Assembly: GCA_024400565.1 (NCBI GenBank)
Contig: JAKSMQ010000024.1
Span: 1 to 33,808 of the forward strand
Source: Bacteroidales bacterium
Lineage (GTDB): Bacteria > Bacteroidota > Bacteroidia > Bacteroidales > P3
DNA: 33,808 bases
Direction of reading: 5' to 3'
The translations under genes and the position numbers were made by a program. This document shows, in pieces, positions 26,615 through 33,808 of the stretch (positions are counted from its first letter, which is position 1; each line of letters opens with the position of its first letter). The notes below the pieces were generated by a model. That model saw nothing but the letters and a program-made list of their open reading frames with translations, ran no database searches and had not been told where the DNA came from.

Positions 26615-27961
26615 TTACATTCCCATCGAGTTACGTCCTTTGATACGGCCAGTTTTGGTAAGACCATCATAGTGGCGCATCAAGAGGTGGCTTTCAATCT
26701 GCTGGAGGGTATCAAGAATAACACCTACCATAATGAGGAGAGAGGTACCACCAAAGAACTGTGCGAACTGGGTGTTGACACCGAAAAGACGAATGATAGC
26801 GGGAAGAATAGCAACGATAGCCAAGAAGAACGATCCGGGAAGAGTAATCTTCGAAAGGATGTTCTCAAGGTATTCTGCAGTCTTCTTGCCTTGTTTTACG
26901 CCAGGTATGAAACCGCCATTCTTCTTCATATCTTCAGCCATCTGATTGGGGTTGATAGCGATTGCGGTATAGAAGAAGGTAAAGAGGATAACGAGAACAG
27001 CGAAAACAAGATTATACCAGAAGCCATTATAGTCTGCAAAAGCAAGAGCGAACTTGGAGCTGGTATTATCGGAGAATCCCATAAAAGTGATAGGGATGAA
27101 CATAATAGCCTGAGCGAAGATGATGGGCATTACACCTGCAGCATTAACCTTAATAGGAATATACTGACGAACGCCACCATACTGTTTGTTGCCTACGATG
27201 CGTTTTGCATACTGAACAGGGACACGACGGGTTCCTTGTACGAGAAGAATCACAAGCAGAATAACGGCCAGGAAAACCAAAACCTCAAAGAGGAACAATA
27301 CAAGACCGCCAGAGGTAATACGAGCAGCAAATTCAGCGGAAATTGCAAAAGGAAGACGGGCAATAATACCTACCATAATAAGCAATGAAATACCATTACC
27401 AATACCATTGTCAGTAATACGCTCTCCTAACCACATTACGAAAAGGGTTCCGCAAATGAGAATAATAATGCTGCTGATCCAGAAGAAGGAACCGGGAGCG
27501 GTACCATCAAAAGGATAGAATGCGGTGGAAGTTGCTCCTAACTGATGTCTCATATTGGTGATATAAGCGGGTGCCTGGAAACCAGTAATGAGAACAGTAA
27601 GAACACGGGTGATTTGGTTCATCTTTCTACGACCGCTTTCGCCATCACGCTGCATTTTCTGGAAATAAGGGATTACCATTACAAACAACTGAATAACGAT
27701 GGATGCAGTAATGTAAGGCATAATACCCAATGCAAAAATTGAAGCGTTGGAGAATGCTCCACCAGAGAACATGTTCAACAGACCCATGAGGCCTTCACTA
27801 CCTTGGTTCTGGAGAGCTGTAAGCTGAGTGGGGTCAACACCTGGAAGTACAACATAGCAACCCACGCGATAAATCAATACCAAACCGAGGGTATAGAGAA
27901 TACGCTTGCGGAGGTCTTCTATTGACCAGATGTTTTTGAGAGTCGTGATAAATCTCTTCAT
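26615..27961 (-). CDS. secY: Preprotein translocase subunit SecY
   Basis: 448 residues with the ten-helix SecY pattern. It forms the channel through which Sec substrates, including signal-peptide-bearing T9SS cargo and lipoproteins, cross the inner membrane. Visible landmarks: the N-terminal WSIEDLRKRILYTLGLVLIYRVG, the plug region with GLLNMFSGGAFSNASIFALGIMPYITASIVIQL, and a C-terminal cytosolic tail ending in GRIKGRNSMGM. It follows rplO after a strong hairpin. Confidence 0.98.
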   Translation of the reverse strand: MKRFITTLKNIWSIEDLRKRILYTLGLVLIYRVGCYVVLPGVDPTQLTALQNQGSEGLMGLLNMFSGGAFSNASIFALGIMPYITASIVIQLFVMVIPYFQKMQRDGESGRRKMNQITRVLTVLITGFQAPAYITNMRHQLGATSTAFYPFDGTAPGSFFWISSIIILICGTLFVMWLGERITDNGIGNGISLLIMVGIIARLPFAISAEFAARITSGGLVLFLFEVLVFLAVILLVILLVQGTRRVPVQYAKRIVGNKQYGGVRQYIPIKVNAAGVMPIIFAQAIMFIPITFMGFSDNTSSKFALAFADYNGFWYNLVFAVLVILFTFFYTAIAINPNQMAEDMKKNGGFIPGVKQGKKTAEYLENILSKITLPGSFFLAIVAILPAIIRLFGVNTQFAQFFGGTSLLIMVGVILDTLQQIESHLLMRHYDGLTKTGRIKGRNSMGM

Positions 27962-27979
27962 TTATTCGATTAATTTAAA

Positions 27980-28020
27980 CCAAGAGCCTGTGTCCGACAT
28001 AAATCGGACACAGTACTTGG
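27980..28020 (-). other. Strong stem-loop between rplO and secY
   Basis: Perfect 10-bp stem ctgtgtccga / tcggacacag (27988-27997 with 28004-28013), loop cataaa, with a second flanking pair ccaag / cttgg (27980-27984 with 28016-28020) separated by small internal loops. On the minus strand it stands after the rplO stop and about 20 bases upstream of secY. The following bases (gctcttggttt) are only mildly T-rich, so full termination is unlikely. Confidence 0.75.
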
Positions 28021-28030
28021 TAATGAAATA

Positions 28031-28501
28031 CTATTCTTCGGTATTTTTGTGAATCTCGATAACGGCTACCTTACCGCCTTTATCCTCGATAATCTGTTTT
28101 GCCTTTGCAGTAAAAGCATGAGCAGTTACCTCAATGGATTTGTTGAGCTCACCGCGGCCAAGAATCTTTACGCGATCCTTACCGGAGATAAGACCATTCT
28201 GTTTGAATACATCAAGATTGAAAACAGTGATGTTCTTTTCTTCTGCAAGTTTATTAAGCATGTCAACATTGATGCCGACATATTCAATGCGGTTGATGTT
28301 TTTGAAACCGAACTTGGGCAAGCGGCGATAGATAGGCATCTGACCACCCTCGAAACCGACTTTGCTATGATAACCCGAACGAGCCTTAGCACCTTTGTGA
28401 CCACGAGTAGAAGTACCGCCCTTACCAGAGCCCTGACCTCTACCGATGCGTTTGGAATGCTTAATGGAACCTTCTGCGGGTTTAAGATTACTTAAGTTCA
28501 T
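28031..28501 (-). CDS. rplO: 50S ribosomal protein L15
   Basis: 156 residues. Late-assembly 23S rRNA-binding protein. The glycine- and basic-rich N-terminal extension (HSKRIGRGQGSGKGGTSTRGHKGAKARSGYHSKVGFEGGQMPIYRRLPKFGF) threads into the ribosome core; the C-terminal globular part ends with IEIHKNTEE. It follows rpmD in the usual order, with a strong hairpin on each side of the gene. Confidence 0.98.
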   Translation of the reverse strand: MNLSNLKPAEGSIKHSKRIGRGQGSGKGGTSTRGHKGAKARSGYHSKVGFEGGQMPIYRRLPKFGFKNINRIEYVGINVDMLNKLAEEKNITVFNLDVFKQNGLISGKDRVKILGRGELNKSIEVTAHAFTAKAKQIIEDKGGKVAVIEIHKNTEE

Positions 28502-28524
28502 TGTAATGCAATTTTATTTGGTAG

Positions 28525-28560
28525 GGTTTTGGATTCCCTTAAAGTCAGAAATCCAAAACC
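28525..28560 (-). other. Strong stem-loop between rpmD and rplO
   Basis: Perfect 11-bp stem ggttttggatt / aatccaaaacc (28525-28535 with 28550-28560) with a 14-base loop, occupying much of the 77-nt gap. No T-run follows it on the minus strand (ctaccaaataaaa), so it is not an ordinary terminator. Confidence 0.7.
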
Positions 28561-28578
28561 TTTTCCAAGTATTCTCAA

Positions 28579-28764
28579 TTATTTTTCTTCTACGGTAATT
28601 AAGTGCTTAACCTTTTCGATCATACCAAGGATCTGAGGAGTAGCAACTACTTCACGCTCGTGATTAATTTTGCGAAGACCAAGAGCTGCCATAGTTCTTT
28701 TCTGACGTTCAGGACGACCGATAATGCTTCTTACCTGTTTAATCTTTAAAGTCTTTTCTGCCAT
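28579..28764 (-). CDS. rpmD: 50S ribosomal protein L30
   Basis: 61 residues, the short bacterial form. Pattern: LKIKQVRSIIGRPERQKRTMAALGLRKINHEREVVATPQILGMIEKVKHLITVEE. It binds 23S rRNA. It starts 19 bases after rpsE. Confidence 0.97.
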   Translation of the reverse strand: MAEKTLKIKQVRSIIGRPERQKRTMAALGLRKINHEREVVATPQILGMIEKVKHLITVEEK

Positions 28765-28783
28765 AATTATAGTCTTCTAAAAA

Positions 28784-29302
28784 TTAACCATTAAATACTT
28801 TGTCGAGAGTAATGCCACGGAGCTGAGCAACCATATAAGGATCCTTCATCTGAAGGAGAGCGTTAATGGTAGCCTTAACTACGCTATGAGGGTTAGAGGA
28901 ACCTTTGCTCTTAGCAAGCACGTCCTTAACACCAACACTCTCAAGAACTGCACGCATAGCACCACCAGCGATTACACCGGTACCGGGAGCTGCAGGTTTG
29001 AGGAAAACTTTTGCACCACTATACTTGCCACATTGCTCGTGAGGGATAGTACCATGGAGAACGGGAACTTTGATGAGGTTTTTCTTAGCATCATCAACAC
29101 CCTTCTGAATAGCTGCCTGTACTTCCTTGGCTTTACCAAGACCGTAACCTACAACACCATTTTCATTTCCAATAACGACAATAGCAGCGAAGCTGAATGC
29201 TCTACCACCCTTGGTAACCTTAGTTACACGATTGATTGCAACGAGACGATCTTTGAATTCGATATCGCTCGACTTTACTCTTTTGATGTTTACTTCTGCC
29301 AT
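28784..29302 (-). CDS. rpsE: 30S ribosomal protein S5
   Basis: 172 residues. It lies near the mRNA entry and affects decoding accuracy. The double-stranded RNA-binding-like N-terminal domain carries [46 protein letters not shown]; the C-terminal domain carries [40 protein letters not shown]. It follows rplR by six bases. Confidence 0.98.
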   Translation of the reverse strand: MAEVNIKRVKSSDIEFKDRLVAINRVTKVTKGGRAFSFAAIVVIGNENGVVGYGLGKAKEVQAAIQKGVDDAKKNLIKVPVLHGTIPHEQCGKYSGAKVFLKPAAPGTGVIAGGAMRAVLESVGVKDVLAKSKGSSNPHSVVKATINALLQMKDPYMVAQLRGITLDKVFNG

Positions 29303-29308
29303 GACTTA

Positions 29309-29662
29309 TTAGAATTTTAATCCGCCTTCTCTGGCTGCATCAGCCAACGATTTAACACGGCCGTGGTATAAGTAACCATTACGGTCAAATACAACGGTAT
29401 TAATACCTGCAGCGATGGTGCGTTCAGCAATGAGCTTACCAACTTTAGCAGCTACTTCGCTTTTGGTGCCACTCTTTTCAACACCCTTCTCGAGAGAGGA
29501 GGCTGCTGCCAGTGTTACACCCTTTACATCGTCAATAACCTGTGCGTAGATTTCCTTGTTGCTTCTGAACACGGACAGGCGTGGCATCTCAGCGGAACCA
29601 CTAATCTTATGACGAATTCTGAACTTAATGTTCTGTCTTCTTATATCTTTTTTTGTTGCCAT
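29309..29662 (-). CDS. rplR: 50S ribosomal protein L18
   Basis: 117 residues. It binds 5S rRNA together with L5 and links it to 23S rRNA. The basic N-terminus ([45 protein letters not shown]) and the C-terminal [28 protein letters not shown] are diagnostic. It follows rplF after an 81-nt gap with an inverted repeat. Confidence 0.98.
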   Translation of the reverse strand: MATKKDIRRQNIKFRIRHKISGSAEMPRLSVFRSNKEIYAQVIDDVKGVTLAAASSLEKGVEKSGTKSEVAAKVGKLIAERTIAAGINTVVFDRNGYLYHGRVKSLADAAREGGLKF

Positions 29663-29676
29663 TTCTTGGTTGTATT

Positions 29677-29734
29677 GTTTTGCCGGATAAGCCTGAGTTT
29701 TATCTTTTCACTGACCTATGCAACGGCATGAAAC
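29677..29734 (-). other. Intercistronic stem-loop, rplF-rplR
   Basis: gttttgccg (29677-29685) pairs with cggca (29724-29728) and, across a 2-base bulge, aaac (29731-29734), nine pairs in all; an inner gataa / ttatc stem (29686-29690 with 29700-29704) can also form. It is weaker than the rpmD-rplO and rplO-secY hairpins. Confidence 0.35.
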
Positions 29735-29743
29735 CATTTAGTT

Positions 29744-30298
29744 CTATTTAGCAGCAGCTTTACCGGCTTTCTTACGAACAACTTCACCCTGGAAGCGGAT
29801 ACCTTTACCTTTATAAGGTTCGGGTTTACGCAAGGAGCGAATCTTAGCAGCAGCCATACCGAGAATTTCCTTATCGCAGGAAGTCATGGTAATGATGGGG
29901 TTCTTACCTTTCTCAGTAACGGTTTCTACCTTGATTTCGGGAGCAAGTTCAAAGAAAATCTTGTGGCTGTAGCCAAGGTCCATTTCGATAACCTGGCCCT
30001 GTGCCTGAACTTTATAACCAACACCGATAACTTCCTGAACGGTCTTGAAACCTTCAGAAACACCAATTACCATATTGTTGGCAAGTGCGCGTGAGAGACC
30101 ATGGAGAGACTTATGTTCCTTGGTTTCGGAAGCGCGATCGAAAGTCAGATGACCATCCTCTACCTTCATAGTAATAGCAGGATTGATCTGCTGGGAAAGT
30201 TCGCCTTTAGGACCTTTTACGGTCAGGACATTGTCGTCAGAAATCTTAACTTCAACACCCTTGGGCAGTGCGATGGGTAATTTACCTATTCTTGACAT
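29744..30298 (-). CDS. rplF: 50S ribosomal protein L6
   Basis: 184 residues, two tandem L6 folds. It lies near the GTPase centre and L7/L12 stalk base. Pattern: MSRIGKLPIALPKGVEVKISDDNVLTVKGPKGEL in the first domain and the C-terminal SLRKPEPYKGKGIRFQGEVVRKKAGKA, a near-invariant L6 motif. It follows rpsH by 22 bases. Confidence 0.98.
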   Translation of the reverse strand: MSRIGKLPIALPKGVEVKISDDNVLTVKGPKGELSQQINPAITMKVEDGHLTFDRASETKEHKSLHGLSRALANNMVIGVSEGFKTVQEVIGVGYKVQAQGQVIEMDLGYSHKIFFELAPEIKVETVTEKGKNPIITMTSCDKEILGMAAAKIRSLRKPEPYKGKGIRFQGEVVRKKAGKAAAK

Positions 30299-30320
30299 TG
30301 TGTATAATCTCCTTCTTTAA

Positions 30321-30722
30321 TTAGCTAACATAACAAAGAACCTCACCACCAACATTGAGATTGCGAGCCTCTTTATCAGTCATCAAACCTTTGGATGTTG
30401 AAATAATTGCAATACCTAAGCCATTCATAACGCGAGGCATCTCGTCAACGGATACGTAACGACGGAGACCGGGAGTGGAGACGCGCTTGAGTTCGGAAAT
30501 AGCAGAGATTTTGGTTGCAGGATGATACTTAAGAGCAATCTTAATGGACTGTTCTTTGGTACCCTCATTTTCAAATTTATAGTTAAGGATGTAACCTTTT
30601 TCAAACAGAATCTTGGTGATCTCTTTTTTCAACTTTGATGCAGGAATTTCGACCACTCTGTGCTTAGCTGCGATAGCGTTGCGCATACGAGTCAAATAGT
30701 CTGCAATAGGATCTGTTACCAT
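30321..30722 (-). CDS. rpsH: 30S ribosomal protein S8
   Basis: 133 residues. It binds helix 21 of 16S rRNA; in E. coli it also represses the spc operon by binding the rplE mRNA. Pattern: [33 protein letters not shown] at the start and [32 protein letters not shown] at the end. I did not find an obvious helix-21-like mimic at the rplX-rplE junction, where the genes overlap by one base. Confidence 0.98.
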   Translation of the reverse strand: MVTDPIADYLTRMRNAIAAKHRVVEIPASKLKKEITKILFEKGYILNYKFENEGTKEQSIKIALKYHPATKISAISELKRVSTPGLRRYVSVDEMPRVMNGLGIAIISTSKGLMTDKEARNLNVGGEVLCYVS

Positions 30723-30763
30723 TTTCGTTAATATTAAATGTTTAACGTCTTATTAACTTCTTC

Positions 30764-31063
30764 TTACCAACTAGCTTTCTTCACACCGGGGATAAGACCT
30801 GCGAGAGCCATTTCACGGAAGTTGATACGGGAAATACCAAACTGACGCATATAGCCTTTAGGACGACCAGTGAGTTGGCAACGGTTGTGCATACGGATAG
30901 GATTGGAATTCTTAGGGAGCTTCTGGAGAGCTATAACTGCTTTCTCCACCTCTTCAGGTTCACCCGTACGAACAATTTCTTTCAGAGCAGCGCGCTTGTT
31001 AGCATATTTAGCAACCATCTTGGCTCTTTTGCGCTCTCTTGCCTTTATTGATTCTTTTGCCAT
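30764..31063 (-). CDS. rpsN: 30S ribosomal protein S14, zinc-free long form
   Basis: 99 residues, the long form with an N-terminal helical extension. The region that holds four Cys in short zinc-binding S14 (~60 residues) here reads [18 protein letters not shown] with a single Cys, so zinc is not bound. The end, [13 protein letters not shown], is typical. It sits seven bases after rplE. Confidence 0.97.
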   Translation of the reverse strand: MAKESIKARERKRAKMVAKYANKRAALKEIVRTGEPEEVEKAVIALQKLPKNSNPIRMHNRCQLTGRPKGYMRQFGISRINFREMALAGLIPGVKKASW

Positions 31064-31070
31064 TTACTTC

Positions 31071-31631
31071 TTATTTTTGTTGGTTCTTAAATGGTAATCC
31101 AAAAAGTTTGAGGAGGGACATAGCCTCTTTATCGGTATTTGCAGATGTTACGAAGGTAATATCCATACCCTGGATACGATCGATCTTGTCGATGTCGATT
31201 TCGGGGAAGATAATCTGCTCAGAGATACCGAAAGTATAGTTGCCCATACCATCAAAACCTTTATCGTTGATACCGCGGAAGTCGCGAATACGGGGGATGG
31301 AAGCGGTTACGAGACGCTCGAGGAACTCGTACATACGCTCGCCACGGAGGGTAACGCGAACGCCGATAGGCATACCACGACGAAGCTTAAAGTTGGAGAT
31401 ATCTTTCTTGGACTTAGTAGCTACAGCTTTCTGACCAGCGATAAGGGTCATTTCTTCAATACCTTTATCGATAACTTTCTTGTCGTTGATAGCAACTTTA
31501 CCAAGACCCTGGTTAAGGGTAATCTTCTTCAAACGGGGGCACTGCATAATGGTTTTGTAACCATACTCTTTCATGAGAGCAGGTGCAATCTCCTCGTTAT
31601 ACTTGGTTTTTAAAGTAGGAATGTAAGTCAT
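31071..31631 (-). CDS. rplE: 50S ribosomal protein L5
   Basis: 186 residues. It binds 5S rRNA and contacts P-site tRNA. Pattern: [59 protein letters not shown], and [10 protein letters not shown]. Its start codon shares one base with the rplX stop (TAATG), suggesting translational coupling. Confidence 0.98.
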   Translation of the reverse strand: MTYIPTLKTKYNEEIAPALMKEYGYKTIMQCPRLKKITLNQGLGKVAINDKKVIDKGIEEMTLIAGQKAVATKSKKDISNFKLRRGMPIGVRVTLRGERMYEFLERLVTASIPRIRDFRGINDKGFDGMGNYTFGISEQIIFPEIDIDKIDRIQGMDITFVTSANTDKEAMSLLKLFGLPFKNQQK

Positions 31632-31945
31632 TATTTAATTTCCTCCCCTGATTTTTTAGAATAACGAACAATTTTACCAGTCTTCTCATCGACACGACGG
31701 CCTACTTTGGTAGCAGTCTTGCCTTCGACAACCATCAGGTTGGAGATGTGGATAGGAGCCTCTTGCTCTACAATACCTCCCTGGGTATTTTTAGCATTGG
31801 GTTTGGTATGTTTTTTATTTACATTTACCCCTTCCACAATGGCGCGATTCTTTTCGGGATAGATCTTCAAGACCTTTGCGATGGTTCCTTTGTCGTCACC
31901 AGCGATAACCTTTACGGTATCCCCTTTCTTTACGTGCAATTTCAT
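31631..31945 (-). CDS. rplX: 50S ribosomal protein L24
   Basis: 104 residues. An early assembly protein near the tunnel exit. A KOW motif opens it ([44 protein letters not shown]), followed by [18 protein letters not shown]. The stop codon overlaps the rplE start by one base. Confidence 0.98.
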   Translation of the reverse strand: MKLHVKKGDTVKVIAGDDKGTIAKVLKIYPEKNRAIVEGVNVNKKHTKPNAKNTQGGIVEQEAPIHISNLMVVEGKTATKVGRRVDEKTGKIVRYSKKSGEEIK

Positions 31946-31971
31946 TTCTTGTTTTTCTTTTTTATTGTTGA

Positions 31972-32009
31972 ATTGAAGGTTTGAGATTTTGACATCTCAC
32001 TTTTTCAAT
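31972..32009 (-). other. Intercistronic two-part stem-loop, rplN-rplX
   Basis: Inner tgagat / atctca (31982-31987 with 31994-31999, loop tttgac) and outer attgaa / ttcaat (31972-31977 with 32004-32009) give 12 pairs around a 4-base asymmetric internal loop. It fills half of the 71-nt gap. On the minus strand the bases beyond it, toward rplX, include T-rich stretches only further down. Confidence 0.55.
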
Positions 32010-32016
32010 CTATTTA

Positions 32017-32385
32017 CTACAATACTTCAGGAGCGAGGGAAACAATCTTCATGAATTGCTTTTCACGAAGTTCACGTCCAACAGGTCCGAAAATACGAGT
32101 GCCACGGAGCTCGTCGGTAGCAGTAAGAAGTACACAAGCGTTGTCATCAAAACGGATGTAAGAACCATCATTGCGACGGATTTCCTTCTTAGTACGAACC
32201 ACAACGGCTTTGGAAACAGCACCCTTCTTTACATTACCGGAAGGGATAGCATCCTTAATGGCTACTACGATAGTGTCACCAATAGAAGCATAACGTTTCT
32301 TGGTACCGCCAAGTACACGGATGCACAGAGCACTCTTTGCGCCGCTATTGTCAGCGACAGTCATTCTAGTTTCTTGCTGTATCAT
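32017..32385 (-). CDS. rplN: 50S ribosomal protein L14
   Basis: 122 residues, exact family length. Part of an intersubunit bridge. Pattern: [48 protein letters not shown] at the start and [41 protein letters not shown] at the end. It starts two bases after rpsQ. Confidence 0.98.
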   Translation of the reverse strand: MIQQETRMTVADNSGAKSALCIRVLGGTKKRYASIGDTIVVAIKDAIPSGNVKKGAVSKAVVVRTKKEIRRNDGSYIRFDDNACVLLTATDELRGTRIFGPVGRELREKQFMKIVSLAPEVL

Positions 32386-32387
32386 GA

Positions 32388-32642
32388 TTATTTAGCTCTT
32401 TCGGTTATTTCAACTAATCTCCAACATTTATTCTTGCTCAAAGGACGAGTTTCCATAATTCTTACGGTATCGCCAATGTTGCATTCATTCTTCTCATCGT
32501 GAGCCATGAATTTGGTGGACTTTTTGACGAACTTACCGTACTTGGGGTGCTTTACTTTGCGCTCGACCAGTACGACAATAGACTTGTCCATTTTGTTGCT
32601 CACAACAACGCCGATTCTTTCTTTTCTTAAATTTCTTTCCAT
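32388..32642 (-). CDS. rpsQ: 30S ribosomal protein S17
   Basis: 84 residues. An early assembly protein with an OB fold. Pattern: [74 protein letters not shown]. Its gaps to rpmC (24 nt) and rplN (2 nt) are short. Confidence 0.98.
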   Translation of the reverse strand: MERNLRKERIGVVVSNKMDKSIVVLVERKVKHPKYGKFVKKSTKFMAHDEKNECNIGDTVRIMETRPLSKNKCWRLVEITERAK

Positions 32643-32666
32643 CTTTAGAATTGGATTTTAACTTAA

Positions 32667-32873
32667 TTACTTGCTTTGTTCAGCGATTTCGCGTGCGCGG
32701 AGTTCGGTGAGGCAGCGAGCAATGGTTTTTCTACTTTCTTTAATTTTGTTAGGATTCTCGATGGGGGAAACAGCGTGAGTCAGCAGCATCTTCTGATACA
32801 TAGCTCTTTCAGCATCCAAACGTTCCTTAATTTCAGCAGTTGAAAGCTCTTTTAATACTAACTGGTTTTTCAT
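32667..32873 (-). CDS. rpmC: 50S ribosomal protein L29
   Basis: 68 residues, two antiparallel helices. It lies at the tunnel exit next to L23 and is a contact point for trigger factor. Pattern: LKELSTAEIKERLDAERAMYQKMLLTHAVSPIENPNKIKESRKTIARCLTELRAREI. It follows rplP by ten bases. Confidence 0.97.
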   Translation of the reverse strand: MKNQLVLKELSTAEIKERLDAERAMYQKMLLTHAVSPIENPNKIKESRKTIARCLTELRAREIAEQSK

Positions 32874-32883
32874 ATCTCAATAA

Positions 32884-33309
32884 TTATGCTTCTTCAATAT
32901 AATCTCTCTTTACAACAAACTTGGTCGAGATGGGGAGTTTCTGGGCTGCAAGACGGAGAGCCTCTTTTGCGAGATCCATAGGAACACCTTCGCACTCGAA
33001 AAGAATGGTACCAGGCATAACGCGAGCTACAAAATATTCGGGAGCACCTTTACCCTTACCCATACGTACCTCATTAGGTTTCTTGGTGATGGGCTTGTCG
33101 GGGAAGATACGAATCCAAATCTGACCTTCACGTTTCATATGACGAGTTACTGCCTGACGAGCAGCTTCTATTTGGCGGCCGGTGATAAAGCAAGTTTCGA
33201 GAGACTTGATACCGAAGGTACCGAAAGCCAATTCATGGCCACGATGGGCGTTACCTTTAATTTTGCCCTTTTGCTGCTTTCTGTATCTTGTTTTTTTAGG
33301 TTGTAACAT
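32884..33309 (-). CDS. rplP: 50S ribosomal protein L16
   Basis: 141 residues. It organises the A-site tRNA region and is needed late in 50S assembly. Pattern: [93 protein letters not shown]. It follows rpsC after a 73-nt gap with a small hairpin. Confidence 0.98.
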   Translation of the reverse strand: MLQPKKTRYRKQQKGKIKGNAHRGHELAFGTFGIKSLETCFITGRQIEAARQAVTRHMKREGQIWIRIFPDKPITKKPNEVRMGKGKGAPEYFVARVMPGTILFECEGVPMDLAKEALRLAAQKLPISTKFVVKRDYIEEA

Positions 33310-33361
33310 TGTTACTTCTTCTTTTTAAGATGTTTTTACTCTTTTTCTTTTTGGCTAATCA

Positions 33362-33377
33362 AATAGGATTACCTATT
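33362..33377 (-). other. Small intercistronic stem-loop, rpsC-rplP
   Basis: Perfect 6-bp stem aatagg / cctatt (33362-33367 with 33372-33377) with a 4-base loop, immediately after the rpsC stop. Short enough to arise by chance. Confidence 0.35.
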
Positions 33378-33382
33378 CTATT

Positions 33383-33808
33383 TTAGTCACGACCCTCCTG
33401 ACGAGGAGCTTTGGGAGCGCGACGACGCTGATCACCACGACCAGAGGAACGACGTTCACCACCCATAGGACGACGGCCATTGTTGTTAGCCTGACCACCT
33501 ACGGTAGAGGGAACTAATTCACGCTTGCCATATACAACACCACGGCAAATCCATACCTTTACACCAATACGGCCATAGGTAGTGTGAGCTTCAGCGAGTG
33601 CATAGTCAATATCTGCGCGAAGGGTGTGAAGAGGAGTACGACCCTCTTTGTAATGCTCGGTACGAGACATTTCAGCACCACCGATACGACCGGAGATGGA
33701 AACCTTGATACCTTCAGCACCGATACGCATTGTAGAGGTGATAGCGGTCTTGATGGCACGACGATACTGTACGCGGCCTTCAATCTGCTTAGCAATATTC
33801 TGAGCAAC
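33383..33808 (-). CDS. rpsC: 30S ribosomal protein S3, 5' end beyond window
   Basis: Partial: 141 C-terminal residues are visible, and the reading frame runs open through the window edge (26 codons upstream of the first internal Met). S3 shapes the mRNA entry channel. The visible part covers the end of the KH domain and the C-terminal S3 domain: [78 protein letters not shown]. The tail from about [17 protein letters not shown] onward is Gly/Arg-rich and probably disordered, as in other Bacteroidota S3 proteins. Confidence 0.97.
   Translation of the reverse strand, partial: VAQNIAKQIEGRVQYRRAIKTAITSTMRIGAEGIKVSISGRIGGAEMSRTEHYKEGRTPLHTLRADIDYALAEAHTTYGRIGVKVWICRGVVYGKRELVPSTVGGQANNNGRRPMGGERRSSGRGDQRRRAPKAPRQEGRD

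Overview
The window reads as chromosomal DNA of a member of the Bacteroidales (phylum Bacteroidota); I cannot name the family or genus. Grounds: two secreted proteins carry C-terminal signals of the type IX secretion system (T9SS), one of type A and one of the CHU_C/gliding type B. There is a TonB-dependent receptor with an N-terminal carboxypeptidase-like regulatory domain. Several gaps hold promoter-like sites of the Bacteroidota form (TTTG near -33, TAnnTTTG near -7), and start codons are preceded by A/T-rich leaders rather than strong Shine-Dalgarno sites.

Left part (1-16394). A GC-richer orphan protein of unknown function (155-1423) lies behind an 11-bp tandem repeat and a 12-bp palindrome. 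A convergent type A T9SS cargo gene follows (1876-4407, minus). A plus-strand block then runs from 4649: a TPR lipoprotein, a DUF4292 (LolA/LolB-like) lipoprotein, a third exported LolA-like protein, and tadA. After it come a sugar nucleotidyltransferase and a THUMP-like-domain methyltransferase. A 400-bp gap with a second 11-bp repeat array and a good promoter leads to holA and a TonB-dependent receptor. A Kef-type cation:proton antiporter is convergent to these.

Middle (16395-22042, minus). Two long gene-poor gaps flank a 1063-residue modular T9SS type B cargo protein with its own promoter. Enolase (eno) follows in the minus-strand block, ended by a strong terminator.

Right part (22210-33808, minus). 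This is the S10/spc/alpha ribosomal protein cluster, transcribed right to left: rpsC (cut by the window edge), rplP, rpmC, rpsQ, rplN, rplX, rplE, rpsN, rpsH, rplF, rplR, rpsE, rpmD, rplO, secY, map, infA, rpmJ, rpsM, rpsK, rpsD, rpoA, rplQ. Gene order is canonical for the phylum. The less expected observation is that all nine intercistronic gaps of about 66-118 nt contain an inverted repeat, two of them perfect stems of 10 and 11 bp, while the other gaps are about 40 nt or less.

I found no CRISPR array, insertion sequence, tRNA or rRNA gene. The points most worth following are the intercistronic stem-loops, the clustered lipoprotein-handling genes, and the orphan 422-residue protein with its repeat-bearing upstream region.
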